Shown: positions 24,781-34,555, numbered from the stretch's first letter. The stretch: 64,000 nt of DNA from Alkalispirochaeta americana (GCF_900156105.1 NZ_FTMS01000003.1:62001-126000); one strand, 5' to 3'. The notes: generated by a model not told the origin, from the sequence alone. Program-made: numbers and translations.

Positions 24781-26199
24781 ATGGTTTCCTTTGTTATTCC
24801 CACGCGTAATCGTCCTGCGACGCTTGCCGGAAGCACCGCAAGCCTCCTGTCGTGGCTTGCCACATGCCCTGATGAGCCTCTCCCCCTGCTCATCCTGGAC
24901 GACAGTGATCAGGCCCGGAGCCTGGAAGAGAACCGGGCCCTGGCACAGACTCTGGCCGACTCGTCTCCGTCGGGGCAGGGGGTGTTCTATCTCGGCCCAA
25001 AGGAACGCCGTCGCCTGGTCTCGGCACTGGCTCAGGGCGACCCGGAGCGGGAAGCGCTTCTCGGCTTTGCCTGCCTCAGGAGGGACGGAGAACTCGCCAT
25101 CTCGAGCCCCGGCCGAAACCGCAACTGTGCCGTGCTGGCTTGGGCGGGCAGAAAGATCCTCTCTTTGGATGATGACGCACGGTTCTGCTTCTCCCGCCTG
25201 TCGGTGAGAGACCTTGAGTCTCCTGCCGAGTATAGCGCCTGTGTAGTACCTGCCATGGATGATCTGGCGGGGTATCTGGAACCCTTTCCCGGAGATCCCC
25301 TGAGGGAAATGGTGGAATCGCTCCAGGGCAGACAGGTTCCTCTGGTGATGACCGGTATGGCGGGGAACCGCTGGTTCAGCAGGCCTCAGCATTTTCTGAC
25401 CCTCCACGAACCCCTGCGGGACCGGGTATACCTGCCAAAAAAGAGTTACACCCGTTCGCGGCCCGCTCCCTTCGCATTCTTCCAGTATCCCCGGGGAAAA
25501 GCCAGCGAGAATTCTTTTCTGGTAACCTGTTGCCACGGGGCGGACGCCGGGATTCTGCTCCCTCCCTTTCCCCCTCAGGGGCACGCCGATGACTCGGTCT
25601 TTGGTGTGCTGGTGCGGTTTTGTTATCCCGGGAGTGTTACCCGGCACATGCCCTTCTGCGTGCACCACGATCTTGGCGATCCTCAGCCCTTCGCTGACCG
25701 GGCCTGGTACGAGACGGGCCTGACAACAGCGCTTCTCACTCGCCTGGTTTTGCAGTACCTGATAAAACGTGTCCCACCAGATCTGATCGGGGCTCCACAG
25801 CGGATTGTCTGGTTGGGGGAGCTGATGTGTGCGCTGGCAGAGATGCCGCTTGAGGATTGGCAGGACCTGGTGCACGAACTCTTTCTGCTTTTTGCAATGG
25901 CAGAGCGGGAAAAATTTGGCGAACTTCTTGATCGGTACCGGGGAGAACCCTCGTGGTGGGCCCGGGATGTGGAGGACTACACGGAGCGGTTGATCCAGCA
26001 GGGGGCTGCTCCCGAAGGCGCCTTGCCCCGGGAGTATCGCGATGCCGGGCTATCTCTGGGGCAGGGTCTGGAGCAGTACCGGGCCTTTTGTCGCTCCTAC
26101 GGGCAGCTTATGATGATTTGGCCCCGGGTTTGGGAGGATGCCTGCTCCAGGGTGGCAGAGCCCGGGCTTGAGCTTCCGGGGGCCTCCGGGGCGAGGTAA
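24781..26199 (+). CDS. GT2-like glycosyltransferase, large unusual form
   Basis: 472 residues. The N-terminus MVSFVIPTRNRPATL is that of family 2 (GT-A) glycosyltransferases, and the metal/nucleotide-binding acidic motif appears as SLDDDARF at about residue 130. The C-terminal half (about 240-470) contains CHGADAGILLPPF, HADDSVFG and FCVHHDLGDP, the last two reminiscent of the acceptor/catalytic-base region, then a helical tail. No membrane segment. GGAGGG precedes the ATG by 4-9 bases. The only plus-strand gene inside the lipoprotein cluster; it might glycosylate a cell-surface product, possibly a cluster member, but this is inference. Confidence 0.7.
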   Translation: MVSFVIPTRNRPATLAGSTASLLSWLATCPDEPLPLLILDDSDQARSLEENRALAQTLADSSPSGQGVFYLGPKERRRLVSALAQGDPEREALLGFACLRRDGELAISSPGRNRNCAVLAWAGRKILSLDDDARFCFSRLSVRDLESPAEYSACVVPAMDDLAGYLEPFPGDPLREMVESLQGRQVPLVMTGMAGNRWFSRPQHFLTLHEPLRDRVYLPKKSYTRSRPAPFAFFQYPRGKASENSFLVTCCHGADAGILLPPFPPQGHADDSVFGVLVRFCYPGSVTRHMPFCVHHDLGDPQPFADRAWYETGLTTALLTRLVLQYLIKRVPPDLIGAPQRIVWLGELMCALAEMPLEDWQDLVHELFLLFAMAEREKFGELLDRYRGEPSWWARDVEDYTERLIQQGAAPEGALPREYRDAGLSLGQGLEQYRAFCRSYGQLMMIWPRVWEDACSRVAEPGLELPGASGAR

Positions 26200-26280
26200 G
26201 CCCCCGGGGAAGGCTCCGCACTCCTGGTCTCCCGCAGGAGGCGGGTACTGGTTCCGAATTTGCAGGGGATGAACTAAACC

Positions 26281-27405
26281 TCAGGAAGGAGCCTCATCGG
26301 GGTAGCGAAACCATCTGCCGTCCAGACTTTGCAGGTGATACCAGCCGGGTTCTTTCCTGCTCAGGCTTTCGGGGTAGAGGGGGATTTTCCCTCCCCCCTG
26401 GGGCAGATCCACGGCGAAAACGGGGAGGGCGATCCCCGAGAGGCGCATGCGCAGGCACCGGAAGATCTCCATGGCTTCTCCCAGGGGAACCCGGAAGTGA
26501 GCCGTTCCCGGGGCCAGATCTCCCTGAAAGAGATAGTAGGGGGTAACCCGTCGTGCCACCAGCCCCTGGAAGAGCTCTTCCAGGGTGTCAGGGTGATCGT
26601 TCACCCCCCGGAGAAGCACCGTCTGGTTAAAGAGGGGGATTCCCGAATCAACCAGAGATTCCACAGCCTGTGTGCTCTGGGGTGTTATTTCCCGGGGGTG
26701 GTTGAACTGGGTAACCACCACCAGTGGTGCCCACCGCCGCAGGAGCCGCGAAAGTTCCGGTGTGATTCTCCCGGGAAGCACCACGGGAACGCGCGAGGCA
26801 ACCCGGAAGACCAGATCGGGCCGGGCTTCACGGAACGTCGAGAGAAGTGTCTCCAGGTCTTCGTTGTGCAGGGTCAGGGGATCTCCGCCCGAGAGGATTA
26901 TTTCCCGTAGTGAGGGGGTCGCTCCTGCGTAGGCGGCGGCCAGGATGATCTCTTCCCTGGTGGCACCACCCTGACGTTTTCCTGTGAAATGCCGGCGGAA
27001 GCAGTGTCGGCAGTACATGGCGCAGGTATCGGTGGCAAGAAAGAGAGCCCGATCGCGGTAGCGGTGAATCAGGCGGGGCCGGGGGGTGTGGCTTTCCTCG
27101 TGAAGGGGATCGTCCTGTTCCCAGGGGCGCTGCTCGAACTCTTGTCGTCGGGGAACGCACTGCCTGCGGAGGGGGTCATCGGGGCTGTCCGTGCAGAGAT
27201 TCAGGTAATACGAGGGGATGCGCAGGGAGAGGCCGGCGCCGTCTGCATCGGGTTCAGGAGAGGATGCGAAGTAGCCTTCCTCTTCCCCGGTGAGGGAAAA
27301 GAACCGACGGAGTTCCCCGGGCGATGTGAGCGCCCGGGCAAGGTCTTGAATCCAGGGGGGGGAGGACATGGTCTTTGTGTACCATGTCCCGCAGGAGGCG
27401 GGCAA
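26281..27405 (-). CDS. KamA-family radical SAM lysine 2,3-aminomutase
   Basis: Radical SAM, PLP-dependent aminomutase (lysine 2,3-aminomutase or the EpmB type that makes beta-lysine for EF-P). The cluster-binding motif CAMYCRHC (C-x3-C-x2-C) lies at residues 128-135, preceded by YRDRALFLATDT. The conserved GGDPL, FNHPREITP and C-terminal PLYPESLSRKEPGWYHL are present. The start is probably TTG at 27405 because AGGAGGT lies 9 bases upstream; the alternative ATG at 27369 lacks a site. The gene follows mosaic lipoprotein 4 by 38 bases and is likely cotranscribed. No efp gene is in the window, so lysine metabolism and EF-P modification are both open. Confidence 0.88.
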   Translation of the reverse strand: MPASCGTWYTKTMSSPPWIQDLARALTSPGELRRFFSLTGEEEGYFASSPEPDADGAGLSLRIPSYYLNLCTDSPDDPLRRQCVPRRQEFEQRPWEQDDPLHEESHTPRPRLIHRYRDRALFLATDTCAMYCRHCFRRHFTGKRQGGATREEIILAAAYAGATPSLREIILSGGDPLTLHNEDLETLLSTFREARPDLVFRVASRVPVVLPGRITPELSRLLRRWAPLVVVTQFNHPREITPQSTQAVESLVDSGIPLFNQTVLLRGVNDHPDTLEELFQGLVARRVTPYYLFQGDLAPGTAHFRVPLGEAMEIFRCLRMRLSGIALPVFAVDLPQGGGKIPLYPESLSRKEPGWYHLQSLDGRWFRYPDEAPS

Positions 27406-27443
27406 CCGTGGTGCACCTCCTGCGGTTTTTTCCGTGAAGAACG

Positions 27444-30400
27444 TTACTCCTGTTCCTCTATAGTGTATTCATTCCACCCGTCGGCATCGGTATAGTCCGG
27501 CCCCCTTCCCTCAGGAACCTTGATGGTTCCGGAACCAAGATCAAGCAGGCTGCCCATGAAGAAATCATACTTTCCTTCAACGGGGGTTCCCGTAGCCTCC
27601 GGAGGCGCTGGTGCGTTCACCGTGACGGATCCGAGGTCTTCCATGCCGGCAAAGGCTCTTAAGCCAATAGAGATAACCGTTTCAGGGATGGTCAGATTGC
27701 CTGTGAAACTGTTGTTCTTGAATGCCCAACTCGCGATGGTTGCCAGGTTGCTTTCGGTGGTTTCCAGGGTAAGGTTTCCATCAAAGCCGACGTCCTGGAA
27801 GGCGCGAATTCCTATCGTCGTAACCGAATCGGGGATGGTTAGATCGCCCCTGAAGTTGGTGGATCTGAAGGCACTTGATCCAATAGTCTCGAGGCTGTCG
27901 TGCAGGGTGAGCGTGCCTTCGTTGAAATTGTTGCTCCCGGAGTTAGACTCGAACATGTTGTCGGGGATCGCTGTGATGTTCCCGGGAATCGTTAGATCAC
28001 CTGTGAAGCCTGTCGCCCAAGAAAAGATGCTTGTCTCGATGGTGACAAGGCCTGTTCCCAGTTCGAGGGGTCCGTCGAAGGTGGCATATCTGAAGGCACT
28101 GTTACCGATGTGTGTGACCGAGTTGGGGATCGTGAGGCCATTTGTAAAGCGGGAACTCTCGAAGGCGGAGCTTTGTATCGTGAGAAGGCCTTCATTCAGG
28201 GTAAGGTCTCCTTCGAATTCGATACCCAGGAAGGCGCTACCCCCGATAGCTGTAACCGAAGCCGGGATGGTCAGATCGCCTGTGAAGTTGTTGCTCTCGA
28301 ATGCCCAACTCGCGATGGTCGCCAGGTTGCTTTCGGTGGTTTCCAGGGTAAGGTTTCCATCAAAGCCGACGCCCTGGAAGGCGCCAATTCCTATCTCCGT
28401 AACCGAATCGGGGATGGTTAGATTGCCCCTGAAGTTGGTGTATCTGAAGGCCCTTAATCCAATAGTCTCGAGGTTGTCGTGCAGGGTGAGCGTGCCTTCG
28501 TTGAAATTGTTGCTCCCGGATTTAGACTCGAACATGCTGTTGGGGATCGCTGTGATGTTCCCGGGAATCGTTAGATCACCTGTGAAGCCTGTAGCGTGAT
28601 AAAAGATGCTTGCCTCGATGGTGACAAGGCCTGTTCCCAGTTCGAGGGGTCCGGCGAAGGTGGCCTCTTTGAAGGCATTGCTACCGATGTGTGTGACCGA
28701 GTTGGGGATCGTGAGGCCATTTGTAAAGCTGGAACTCTCGAAGGCGGAGCTTTGTATCGTGAGAAGGCCTTCATTCAGGGTAAGGTCTCCTTCGAAATTG
28801 ATACCCAAGAAGGCGCTAACCCCGATATCTGTAACCGAAGTCGGGATTGTAAGGTCGCCTGTGAAGCCCGTGCCCTGGAAGGCCCTTAATCCAATAGTTT
28901 CGAGGTTGCTTTCGGTGGATCCCAGGATGAGTGTGCCCCCAAATCCGGCGTCTGTGAAGGCCCTGCTTCCAATGGTCACCACCGAGTCGGGGATTGTCAG
29001 GTCGCCTGTGAACGCGTTCACTTCGAATGCCCAAGATCCGATGGTTTCGAGGTTGCTGTCTACCGTCCCCAGGGTGAGGGTGCCGCCGTTAAAACCTGCA
29101 GACCCGAAGGCTAGGTTGCCGATGGAGGTGACCGAATCGGGGATTATCAGGTTGCCCGCGAAGGCGTTGTTACTGAATGCCGAAGATCCGATGGTTTCGA
29201 GGTTGCTTTTGGTGGTTTCCAGGGTGAGGGTGCCGTCAAAACCTGCAGACCCGAAGGCTAGGTTGCCGATGGAGGTGACCGAATCGGGGATTGTCAGGTT
29301 GCCCGCGAAGGCGTTGTTACTGAATGCCGAAGATCCGATGGTTTCGAGGTTGCTTTCGGTGGTTCCCAGGATGAGGTAGCTCCCGTCAAATCCTGCGTTT
29401 TTGAAGGCGTTGTCTCCAATGGTCACCACTGAGTCGGGGATTTCCAAGTCGCCTGTGAAGGTGTTATTCTCGAATGCCTCGGCTCCAATCTCCGTGATCG
29501 AATCGGGGATCGTGAGCCTTTCCGTGATTTCCTTGTTCTTAAACGCACCGGGACCAATCTTTGTGACCGGTCTGTTCTCACCGTTCACCTCCAGTGCGCC
29601 GGGTATCACAACATCAACCGAGGGGGCGCCGGTGTAGGCCAGGAGGACCAGGCGGTCCGGGTAGACCAGGAAGGTAAAATCTCCGTCTGTTGCCTGCAAG
29701 TCACCCGGCACGGCTGGTGAGTCCAGAGGTTGGGCGTTGCCGTAGGTATTCCGGGCGACCAGCCGGTACTGATAGGAATTGATACTCGTGCTTTGGGTGG
29801 TATTGAAGGAGCTGGTGGTCCGCGGGAGCTCTTCTGCGCCGGCCAGGAGCTCAAAATCACCCTCGTTTTCGCTCCGGTATACCCGGTAGCCTTCGGCGGT
29901 GACGGATCTGGCCCAGGAGAGCCCCACCGTCCATTCTCCTTCGGTCTCGTTAAAACTCACCGGCGAGACCTGAAGGTCCTCCGGTTTTGAGGGCGGGGTT
30001 CCGATCCGGTCGGTGATATCCAGGTCCTTCTTCTCCGAGCGCAGGCTGTCGTAGATGTGGATCACGTCGCGGTAGGTTCCCACGGAGAAGGTCTCATTGG
30101 TGTCGGCATCGTGCCGTTCCAGGGTGATCACGATGCGGTAGAAGCCGCTCTGGAGGTCTTCCTGGTGATAGGTGAGGGTTCCGTTTTCCGCATGAAAGGC
30201 GATATCGATATTCGCATCGGCATCGTCGATGTACACTGGGTCCTCAGGGGTCCCGCCCGGTATGAGCCTCTGCAACGAGGGTGAGGGATTGCTGTCGTCG
30301 TCCAGGTAGTTTGTGACACGCAGGACCTCGGGAAATAATTCAGGGTTCCAGGTGAGTTTGATCAGCACGGAGCCCGTTGCCTCCTGGAGTGCCCGGAGCT

Positions 30401-30863
30401 GGGCCTGCCAGTAGGTTGGTTCGCCTGCATAGATAGCCACAGGATCCGCAGAAGATGCACCGAAGGCGTAGACCTGGGGGGTGACCCCCTCCAGGGGAGT
30501 GTCCTCAGGGAAGTAGCCCCGGAGCGAGATGTTCCAGGTCCCCTCGGGGATGCCCGGCAGGGAGATCCCCGAGGCGGAGAAGCCCACTCCCTCAATAGAT
30601 TCCTGAGCGGGGTCATCTGTCTCAACAGGGGTAAGGGTAAGATTAAAGAGCAGATCTTCTGGAGATACGCCCGGGGGAAGCACCGTGGCAGCGCCCACGG
30701 GGAAGGTGATAATCAGGGTGCCTGTGGCACCGGTTCCGCCTCGCGTTGCCGGAGGGCGATCACCTTCAGATTTCTCGAAGGGTGAGAGAAGGGCGCTACA
30801 GGCAGCAAGGCATATCAGGGACGCCACCAGACAGCCTTTCAGGCATCTTATCAGGGTCAGCAT
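27444..30863 (-). CDS. mosaic lipoprotein 4: shared N-module, Fn3 and BspA-type LRRs
   Basis: About 1139 residues; lipobox LAAC with Cys22 from the chosen start. The shared module (SPFEKSEGDRPP, beta-rich core, HIYDSLRSEK) and Fn3-like domain span about 22-400. A long run of BspA/LRR_5 repeats follows to near the C-terminus, with a short ending (VPEGRGPDYTDADGW) instead of the C-module of paralogues 1-3. I chose the ATG at 30863 because AAGGAGT lies 7 bases upstream; a further upstream ATG at 30896 lies within a hairpin. It contains a 579-bp tandem duplication. Followed at 38 bases by kamA. Function unknown. Confidence 0.88.
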   Translation of the reverse strand: MLTLIRCLKGCLVASLICLAACSALLSPFEKSEGDRPPATRGGTGATGTLIITFPVGAATVLPPGVSPEDLLFNLTLTPVETDDPAQESIEGVGFSASGISLPGIPEGTWNISLRGYFPEDTPLEGVTPQVYAFGASSADPVAIYAGEPTYWQAQLRALQEATGSVLIKLTWNPELFPEVLRVTNYLDDDSNPSPSLQRLIPGGTPEDPVYIDDADANIDIAFHAENGTLTYHQEDLQSGFYRIVITLERHDADTNETFSVGTYRDVIHIYDSLRSEKKDLDITDRIGTPPSKPEDLQVSPVSFNETEGEWTVGLSWARSVTAEGYRVYRSENEGDFELLAGAEELPRTTSSFNTTQSTSINSYQYRLVARNTYGNAQPLDSPAVPGDLQATDGDFTFLVYPDRLVLLAYTGAPSVDVVIPGALEVNGENRPVTKIGPGAFKNKEITERLTIPDSITEIGAEAFENNTFTGDLEIPDSVVTIGDNAFKNAGFDGSYLILGTTESNLETIGSSAFSNNAFAGNLTIPDSVTSIGNLAFGSAGFDGTLTLETTKSNLETIGSSAFSNNAFAGNLIIPDSVTSIGNLAFGSAGFNGGTLTLGTVDSNLETIGSWAFEVNAFTGDLTIPDSVVTIGSRAFTDAGFGGTLILGSTESNLETIGLRAFQGTGFTGDLTIPTSVTDIGVSAFLGINFEGDLTLNEGLLTIQSSAFESSSFTNGLTIPNSVTHIGSNAFKEATFAGPLELGTGLVTIEASIFYHATGFTGDLTIPGNITAIPNSMFESKSGSNNFNEGTLTLHDNLETIGLRAFRYTNFRGNLTIPDSVTEIGIGAFQGVGFDGNLTLETTESNLATIASWAFESNNFTGDLTIPASVTAIGGSAFLGIEFEGDLTLNEGLLTIQSSAFESSRFTNGLTIPNSVTHIGNSAFRYATFDGPLELGTGLVTIETSIFSWATGFTGDLTIPGNITAIPDNMFESNSGSNNFNEGTLTLHDSLETIGSSAFRSTNFRGDLTIPDSVTTIGIRAFQDVGFDGNLTLETTESNLATIASWAFKNNSFTGNLTIPETVISIGLRAFAGMEDLGSVTVNAPAPPEATGTPVEGKYDFFMGSLLDLGSGTIKVPEGRGPDYTDADGWNEYTIEEQE
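27690..28847 (-). repeat. two tandem 579-bp copies within mosaic lipoprotein 4
   Basis: Segments about 27690-28268 and 28269-28847 are near-identical at an offset of exactly 579 bases (193 codons, about eight LRRs); for example GTTGAAATTG at 27921 recurs at 28500 with its surroundings. Exact offset and high identity suggest a recent duplication. A separate two-LRR (147-bp) pair lies at about 29041-29334. Confidence 0.85.
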
Positions 30864-30880
30864 GAGATAACTCCTTTGGA

Positions 30881-30908
30881 CCCCGGCGAAGGTCATGCTT
30901 CGCCGGGG
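30881..30908 (-). terminator. perfect 11-bp hairpin between mosaic lipoproteins 5 and 4
   Basis: CCCCGGCGAAG and CTTCGCCGGGG are separated by 6 bases, between the stop of paralogue 5 (30947) and the start of paralogue 4 (30863). There is no T-tract on the minus strand. It could attenuate transcription into paralogue 4 or protect the upstream message; both are guesses. Confidence 0.45.
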
Positions 30909-30946
30909 AGGGGCAACCCTGTAGCCGGGGGGCTGCGGGGTGCGGA

Positions 30947-33900
30947 TTATTGCGACTCTATTCTAGCTGCATATTCAGCCCACCCGTCGGCAGTTTGGTA
31001 GGTCGCTACCGAAGCCTCCGGAACAAAAATGTTACTGCTTTCTGTATCCGCAATTGGAGTTTCCGCAAAAATACCGGTTCCGGCGTCTGGCGGATCTTCC
31101 CGCATCACCGTGACAGTTGCGAGCGCCGACCAGCTCCGGAACGTGCTACCTCCGATGTTGGTAACCCGCGCAGGGATGGTTATCTCAGTGATCTGGGTGC
31201 TGGCGTTCTGGAAGGCTCTCACGTTAATCTCCAGATCAGAACCGCCTTCAAATGTCAGACTTTGGAACCCTGGGCTTACGATATCTCGGAAAGCGTCGCT
31301 CCAGATACGAGTAACCGAACCGGGGATCGTCACGCTTGTGAAACCGGTGCCTCGGAAAGCGCTGGTAGAAATATCCGTAAGGTTTCCCAGAGTGAGCGTT
31401 CCGTCGAAGCCGGACTCTTGAAAGGCGGCGATTCCAATTGTCACCGGATCGGGGGTCGTTACGGGGATCGTCAGGTCGCCGGTGAAGCTGTTGTTCCCGA
31501 AGGCTTGTTGTCCGATGGAGGTGACCGAATCGGGGATCGTCAGGCCGCCTGTGAAGTTGTTACCCTGGAAGGCACCGTTTCCAACCGTTTCAAGGCTCGT
31601 TCCCAGGGTCAGGGTTGCTCCATCGAAGGATCCGTTGAAGGCGTTCTCTCCGATGATCTTGACCGAGTTGGGGATCGTCAGCTCGCCGGTGAAGTTGCTG
31701 ACCCGGAAGGCCTCGCTTCCAATCGTTTCCAGTTTGCTGTTTTCAGTACCCAGGGTGAGGATCGCTTCGCTGGGGCCAAATTGCGGGGTGTTAAAAAAGG
31801 CCCTGTCTCCGATTGTTGTAACCGAATCGGGGATCGTCAAATTGCCTCTCAACCTGGTTGACTCGAAGGCGCTGGCTCCAATCGTTTGAAGGCTCGTGCC
31901 CAGGGTGAGATTGCCATGCATAAAGGCCATGTCGTTAACATTATCTGGTTGAAAGGCTCCCTCCCCGATAGTGATAACCGAGTCGGGGATCACCAGGTTG
32001 CCGTAGAATCTGTTGTCCCGGAAGGCGCTGGCCCCGATCGTTTCCAGTTTGCTGTGTTCAGTACCCAGGGTGAGGGTGTGCCTAAAATCCGGATCATCAT
32101 TTCTGAAGCTGTTGTCACGGAAGGCTTCTGCCCCGATCGTGATAACCGAATCGGGGATCACCAGATCGCCCGAGATGCCGAGCTCAAAGAAAGCCTTCTC
32201 TCCGATGGAGGTGACTGTACCGGGGATTTCCAGAGGGCCCCGCAAGTTGGTGCCCTCGAAAGCCCTGTTCCCGATGGTTTCGAGGGCGCTTTCGGTGGTT
32301 CCCAGAGAGATGTACCGGTGGGAGTGTCCTGTGAACTCTCTATTCAGGAAGGCGCTGTCCCCGATCGTGATAACCGAATCGGGGATTGTCAGATTGCCTG
32401 CGAAGGGTCTGGTTGCGTTATCTAAGAAGGCGCTGTTCCCGATGGTTTTCAGCCCTGTTCCCAGAGAGAGACTTCCCCCTGTGAAAGTCGCCCACCGGAA
32501 TGCCTCTTGTTCGATAGTAATAACCGAATCGGGGATTGTCAGATCGCCCGTGAAGATGACGAACTGGAAGGATCTTGTTCCAATTGTTTCCATCCCTGTG
32601 CCCAGGGTGAGATTTCCTCCGAATTCAATACTCCGGAAGGCATCGTGCCCGATCGTGGTAACCGAATCGGGGATTGTCAGATTGCCCGTGAACCCGGTGC
32701 CCTGGAATGCCGTAGCCCCGATGGTTCCGAGGTTGCTTCCGGTGGTTCCCAGGGTGAGGGTTCCATCAAAACCAGCAGAACGGAAGGCATCTAGCCCGAT
32801 CGTGGTAACCGAATCGGGGATGGTCAGGTTGCCTGTGAAGTTGCTGTCCCTGAATGCCGAAGCCCCGATGGTGTCGAGGTTGCTTTCGGTGGTTTCCAGG
32901 GTGAGGGGGCCATCAAAACCTGCAGAACTGAAAGCGCTGCCGCCGATGGAGGTGACCGAGTCAGGGATTATCAGGCCGCCCGCGAAGTTGTTTTCTATGA
33001 ATGCCCCAGCTCCGATGGTTCCGAGGTTGCTTCCGGTGGTTCCCAGGGTGAGGTTGCCTTCATCAAAACCTGCAGAACGGAAGGCGTTGATGCCGATGGA
33101 GGTGACCGAATCGGGGATTATCAGGTCGCCTGTGAAGTTGTTGTCACGGAAAGCTGCCGCACCGATCTCCGTGATCGAATCGGGGATTGTGAGGGTTCCC
33201 CCGATCTCCTTATTCAAAAATGCCTGGGCAGCTATTTTTTTGACTGTCCTTTCTACTCCTCCTATCGTTGCAGTCGCGGGAATCTCCACGTCCGCTTCGG
33301 GGTCGCTGCCTATGTATTCCGACAGGATCAGGTAGTCCGAATGAATGTGAAAGGTAAAATCCCCTTCTATTGCCTGCAAGTCACCCGGTACGGTTGGTGA
33401 GTCCAGAGGTTGGGCGTTGCCGTAGGTATTCCGGGCGACCAGCCGGTACTGATAGGAGTCGATACTCGTGCTTTGGGTGGTTTCGAAGGAGCTGGTGGTC
33501 CGCGGGAGGTTGTCTGCCAGGAGCTCAAAAGCACCCCCGTCTTCGCTCCGGTATATCCGGTAGCTTTCGGCGGTGACGGATCTGGTCCAGGAGAGCCCCA
33601 CCGTCCATTCTTCTTCGGTCTCGTCAAAACTCACCGGCGAGACCTGAAGGTTCTCCGGGGCCGAGGGCGGGATCCCGATCAGCGGGGTGATATCCAGGGT
33701 CTTCTCCGAGCGCAGACTGTCGTAGATGTGGATCACGTCGCGGTAGGTTCCCACGGAGAAGGTCTCATTGGTGTCGGCATCGTGCCGTTCCAGGGTGATC
33801 ACGATGCGGTGGAAGCCGCTTTCCAGGCCACTCTCCTCATAGATGAGGGTTCCTGCGTCCCCGTTGAAGGTGATGGTTTGGGGATCAATATGAACTGGTT

Positions 33901-34504
33901 CCTGGTGGGTCCCGCCTGGTATGAGTCGCTGTAGCGAGGGCGAGGGCTCGGCAGAGTCATCCATCCACTCTGTGACGAGTTCGGAATCGTTCCAGAAGAG
34001 CTCGATTTTTACCGATCCCTCACCCTCGTCTGTCTGGAGAGCCAGAAGTTGGGCTGACCACTGGGTGGGAACGCCCTGGAGGATTGTCACATCCTCGGTG
34101 GCGCTGAAGGCGTGGACCTCGGGGGTAACTCCTTCCGGGGGTGTTCCCTCGGGAAAATAGCCCCGAAGCGATACGCTCCAGGTTCCGGGGAAGATCCCCG
34201 GTACAAAGAGTTCCGACTCGGAGAGTCCCTCCAGGTCGATTTCCTCCTGACCAGGAATATCTATGGGGTTCAGGGTAAGGTCGAATTTAAGATCCGCCGG
34301 GAACACCTCGGGGGGGAGGACCGTGGAAATTCCGGTCTGATTAAAGATGATCTCCAGGGTGCCCGTGTGGTCGGCACCGGGGTGGGACGCCGTGGCGCGG
34401 TCCTGGTCTGATTTCTCGAAGGGTGAGAGAAGGGCGCTGCAGGCCGCGAGGCATATCAGGGGAACGATCAGGCCGAGGCTGGCTCTTTTTAAACGGTTCG
34501 CCAT
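30947..34504 (-). CDS. mosaic lipoprotein 5: shared N-module, Fn3 and about 25-30 BspA-type LRRs
   Basis: 1185 residues; lipobox LAAC gives a lipidated Cys near residue 22. Layout as paralogue 4: shared module (SPFEKSDQDR, HIYDSLRSEK), Fn3-like domain to about 395, then LRR_5 repeats (LTIPDSVTTIG type) to about 1140, ending VPEASVATYQTADGW. N-terminal sequence and lipobox flanks vary more than in 1-3 (MANRLKRAS), and the upstream sequence lacks the family promoter, so it may depend on the gene before it, 84 bases away. AAAAGGAGT precedes the ATG by 7 bases. Confidence 0.88.
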   Translation of the reverse strand: MANRLKRASLGLIVPLICLAACSALLSPFEKSDQDRATASHPGADHTGTLEIIFNQTGISTVLPPEVFPADLKFDLTLNPIDIPGQEEIDLEGLSESELFVPGIFPGTWSVSLRGYFPEGTPPEGVTPEVHAFSATEDVTILQGVPTQWSAQLLALQTDEGEGSVKIELFWNDSELVTEWMDDSAEPSPSLQRLIPGGTHQEPVHIDPQTITFNGDAGTLIYEESGLESGFHRIVITLERHDADTNETFSVGTYRDVIHIYDSLRSEKTLDITPLIGIPPSAPENLQVSPVSFDETEEEWTVGLSWTRSVTAESYRIYRSEDGGAFELLADNLPRTTSSFETTQSTSIDSYQYRLVARNTYGNAQPLDSPTVPGDLQAIEGDFTFHIHSDYLILSEYIGSDPEADVEIPATATIGGVERTVKKIAAQAFLNKEIGGTLTIPDSITEIGAAAFRDNNFTGDLIIPDSVTSIGINAFRSAGFDEGNLTLGTTGSNLGTIGAGAFIENNFAGGLIIPDSVTSIGGSAFSSAGFDGPLTLETTESNLDTIGASAFRDSNFTGNLTIPDSVTTIGLDAFRSAGFDGTLTLGTTGSNLGTIGATAFQGTGFTGNLTIPDSVTTIGHDAFRSIEFGGNLTLGTGMETIGTRSFQFVIFTGDLTIPDSVITIEQEAFRWATFTGGSLSLGTGLKTIGNSAFLDNATRPFAGNLTIPDSVITIGDSAFLNREFTGHSHRYISLGTTESALETIGNRAFEGTNLRGPLEIPGTVTSIGEKAFFELGISGDLVIPDSVITIGAEAFRDNSFRNDDPDFRHTLTLGTEHSKLETIGASAFRDNRFYGNLVIPDSVITIGEGAFQPDNVNDMAFMHGNLTLGTSLQTIGASAFESTRLRGNLTIPDSVTTIGDRAFFNTPQFGPSEAILTLGTENSKLETIGSEAFRVSNFTGELTIPNSVKIIGENAFNGSFDGATLTLGTSLETVGNGAFQGNNFTGGLTIPDSVTSIGQQAFGNNSFTGDLTIPVTTPDPVTIGIAAFQESGFDGTLTLGNLTDISTSAFRGTGFTSVTIPGSVTRIWSDAFRDIVSPGFQSLTFEGGSDLEINVRAFQNASTQITEITIPARVTNIGGSTFRSWSALATVTVMREDPPDAGTGIFAETPIADTESSNIFVPEASVATYQTADGWAEYAARIESQ

Positions 34505-34555
34505 GGGGGGACTCCTTTTTTCCCCCGGTGAGGTCTGCTCCGCCGGAGGGGGAAC

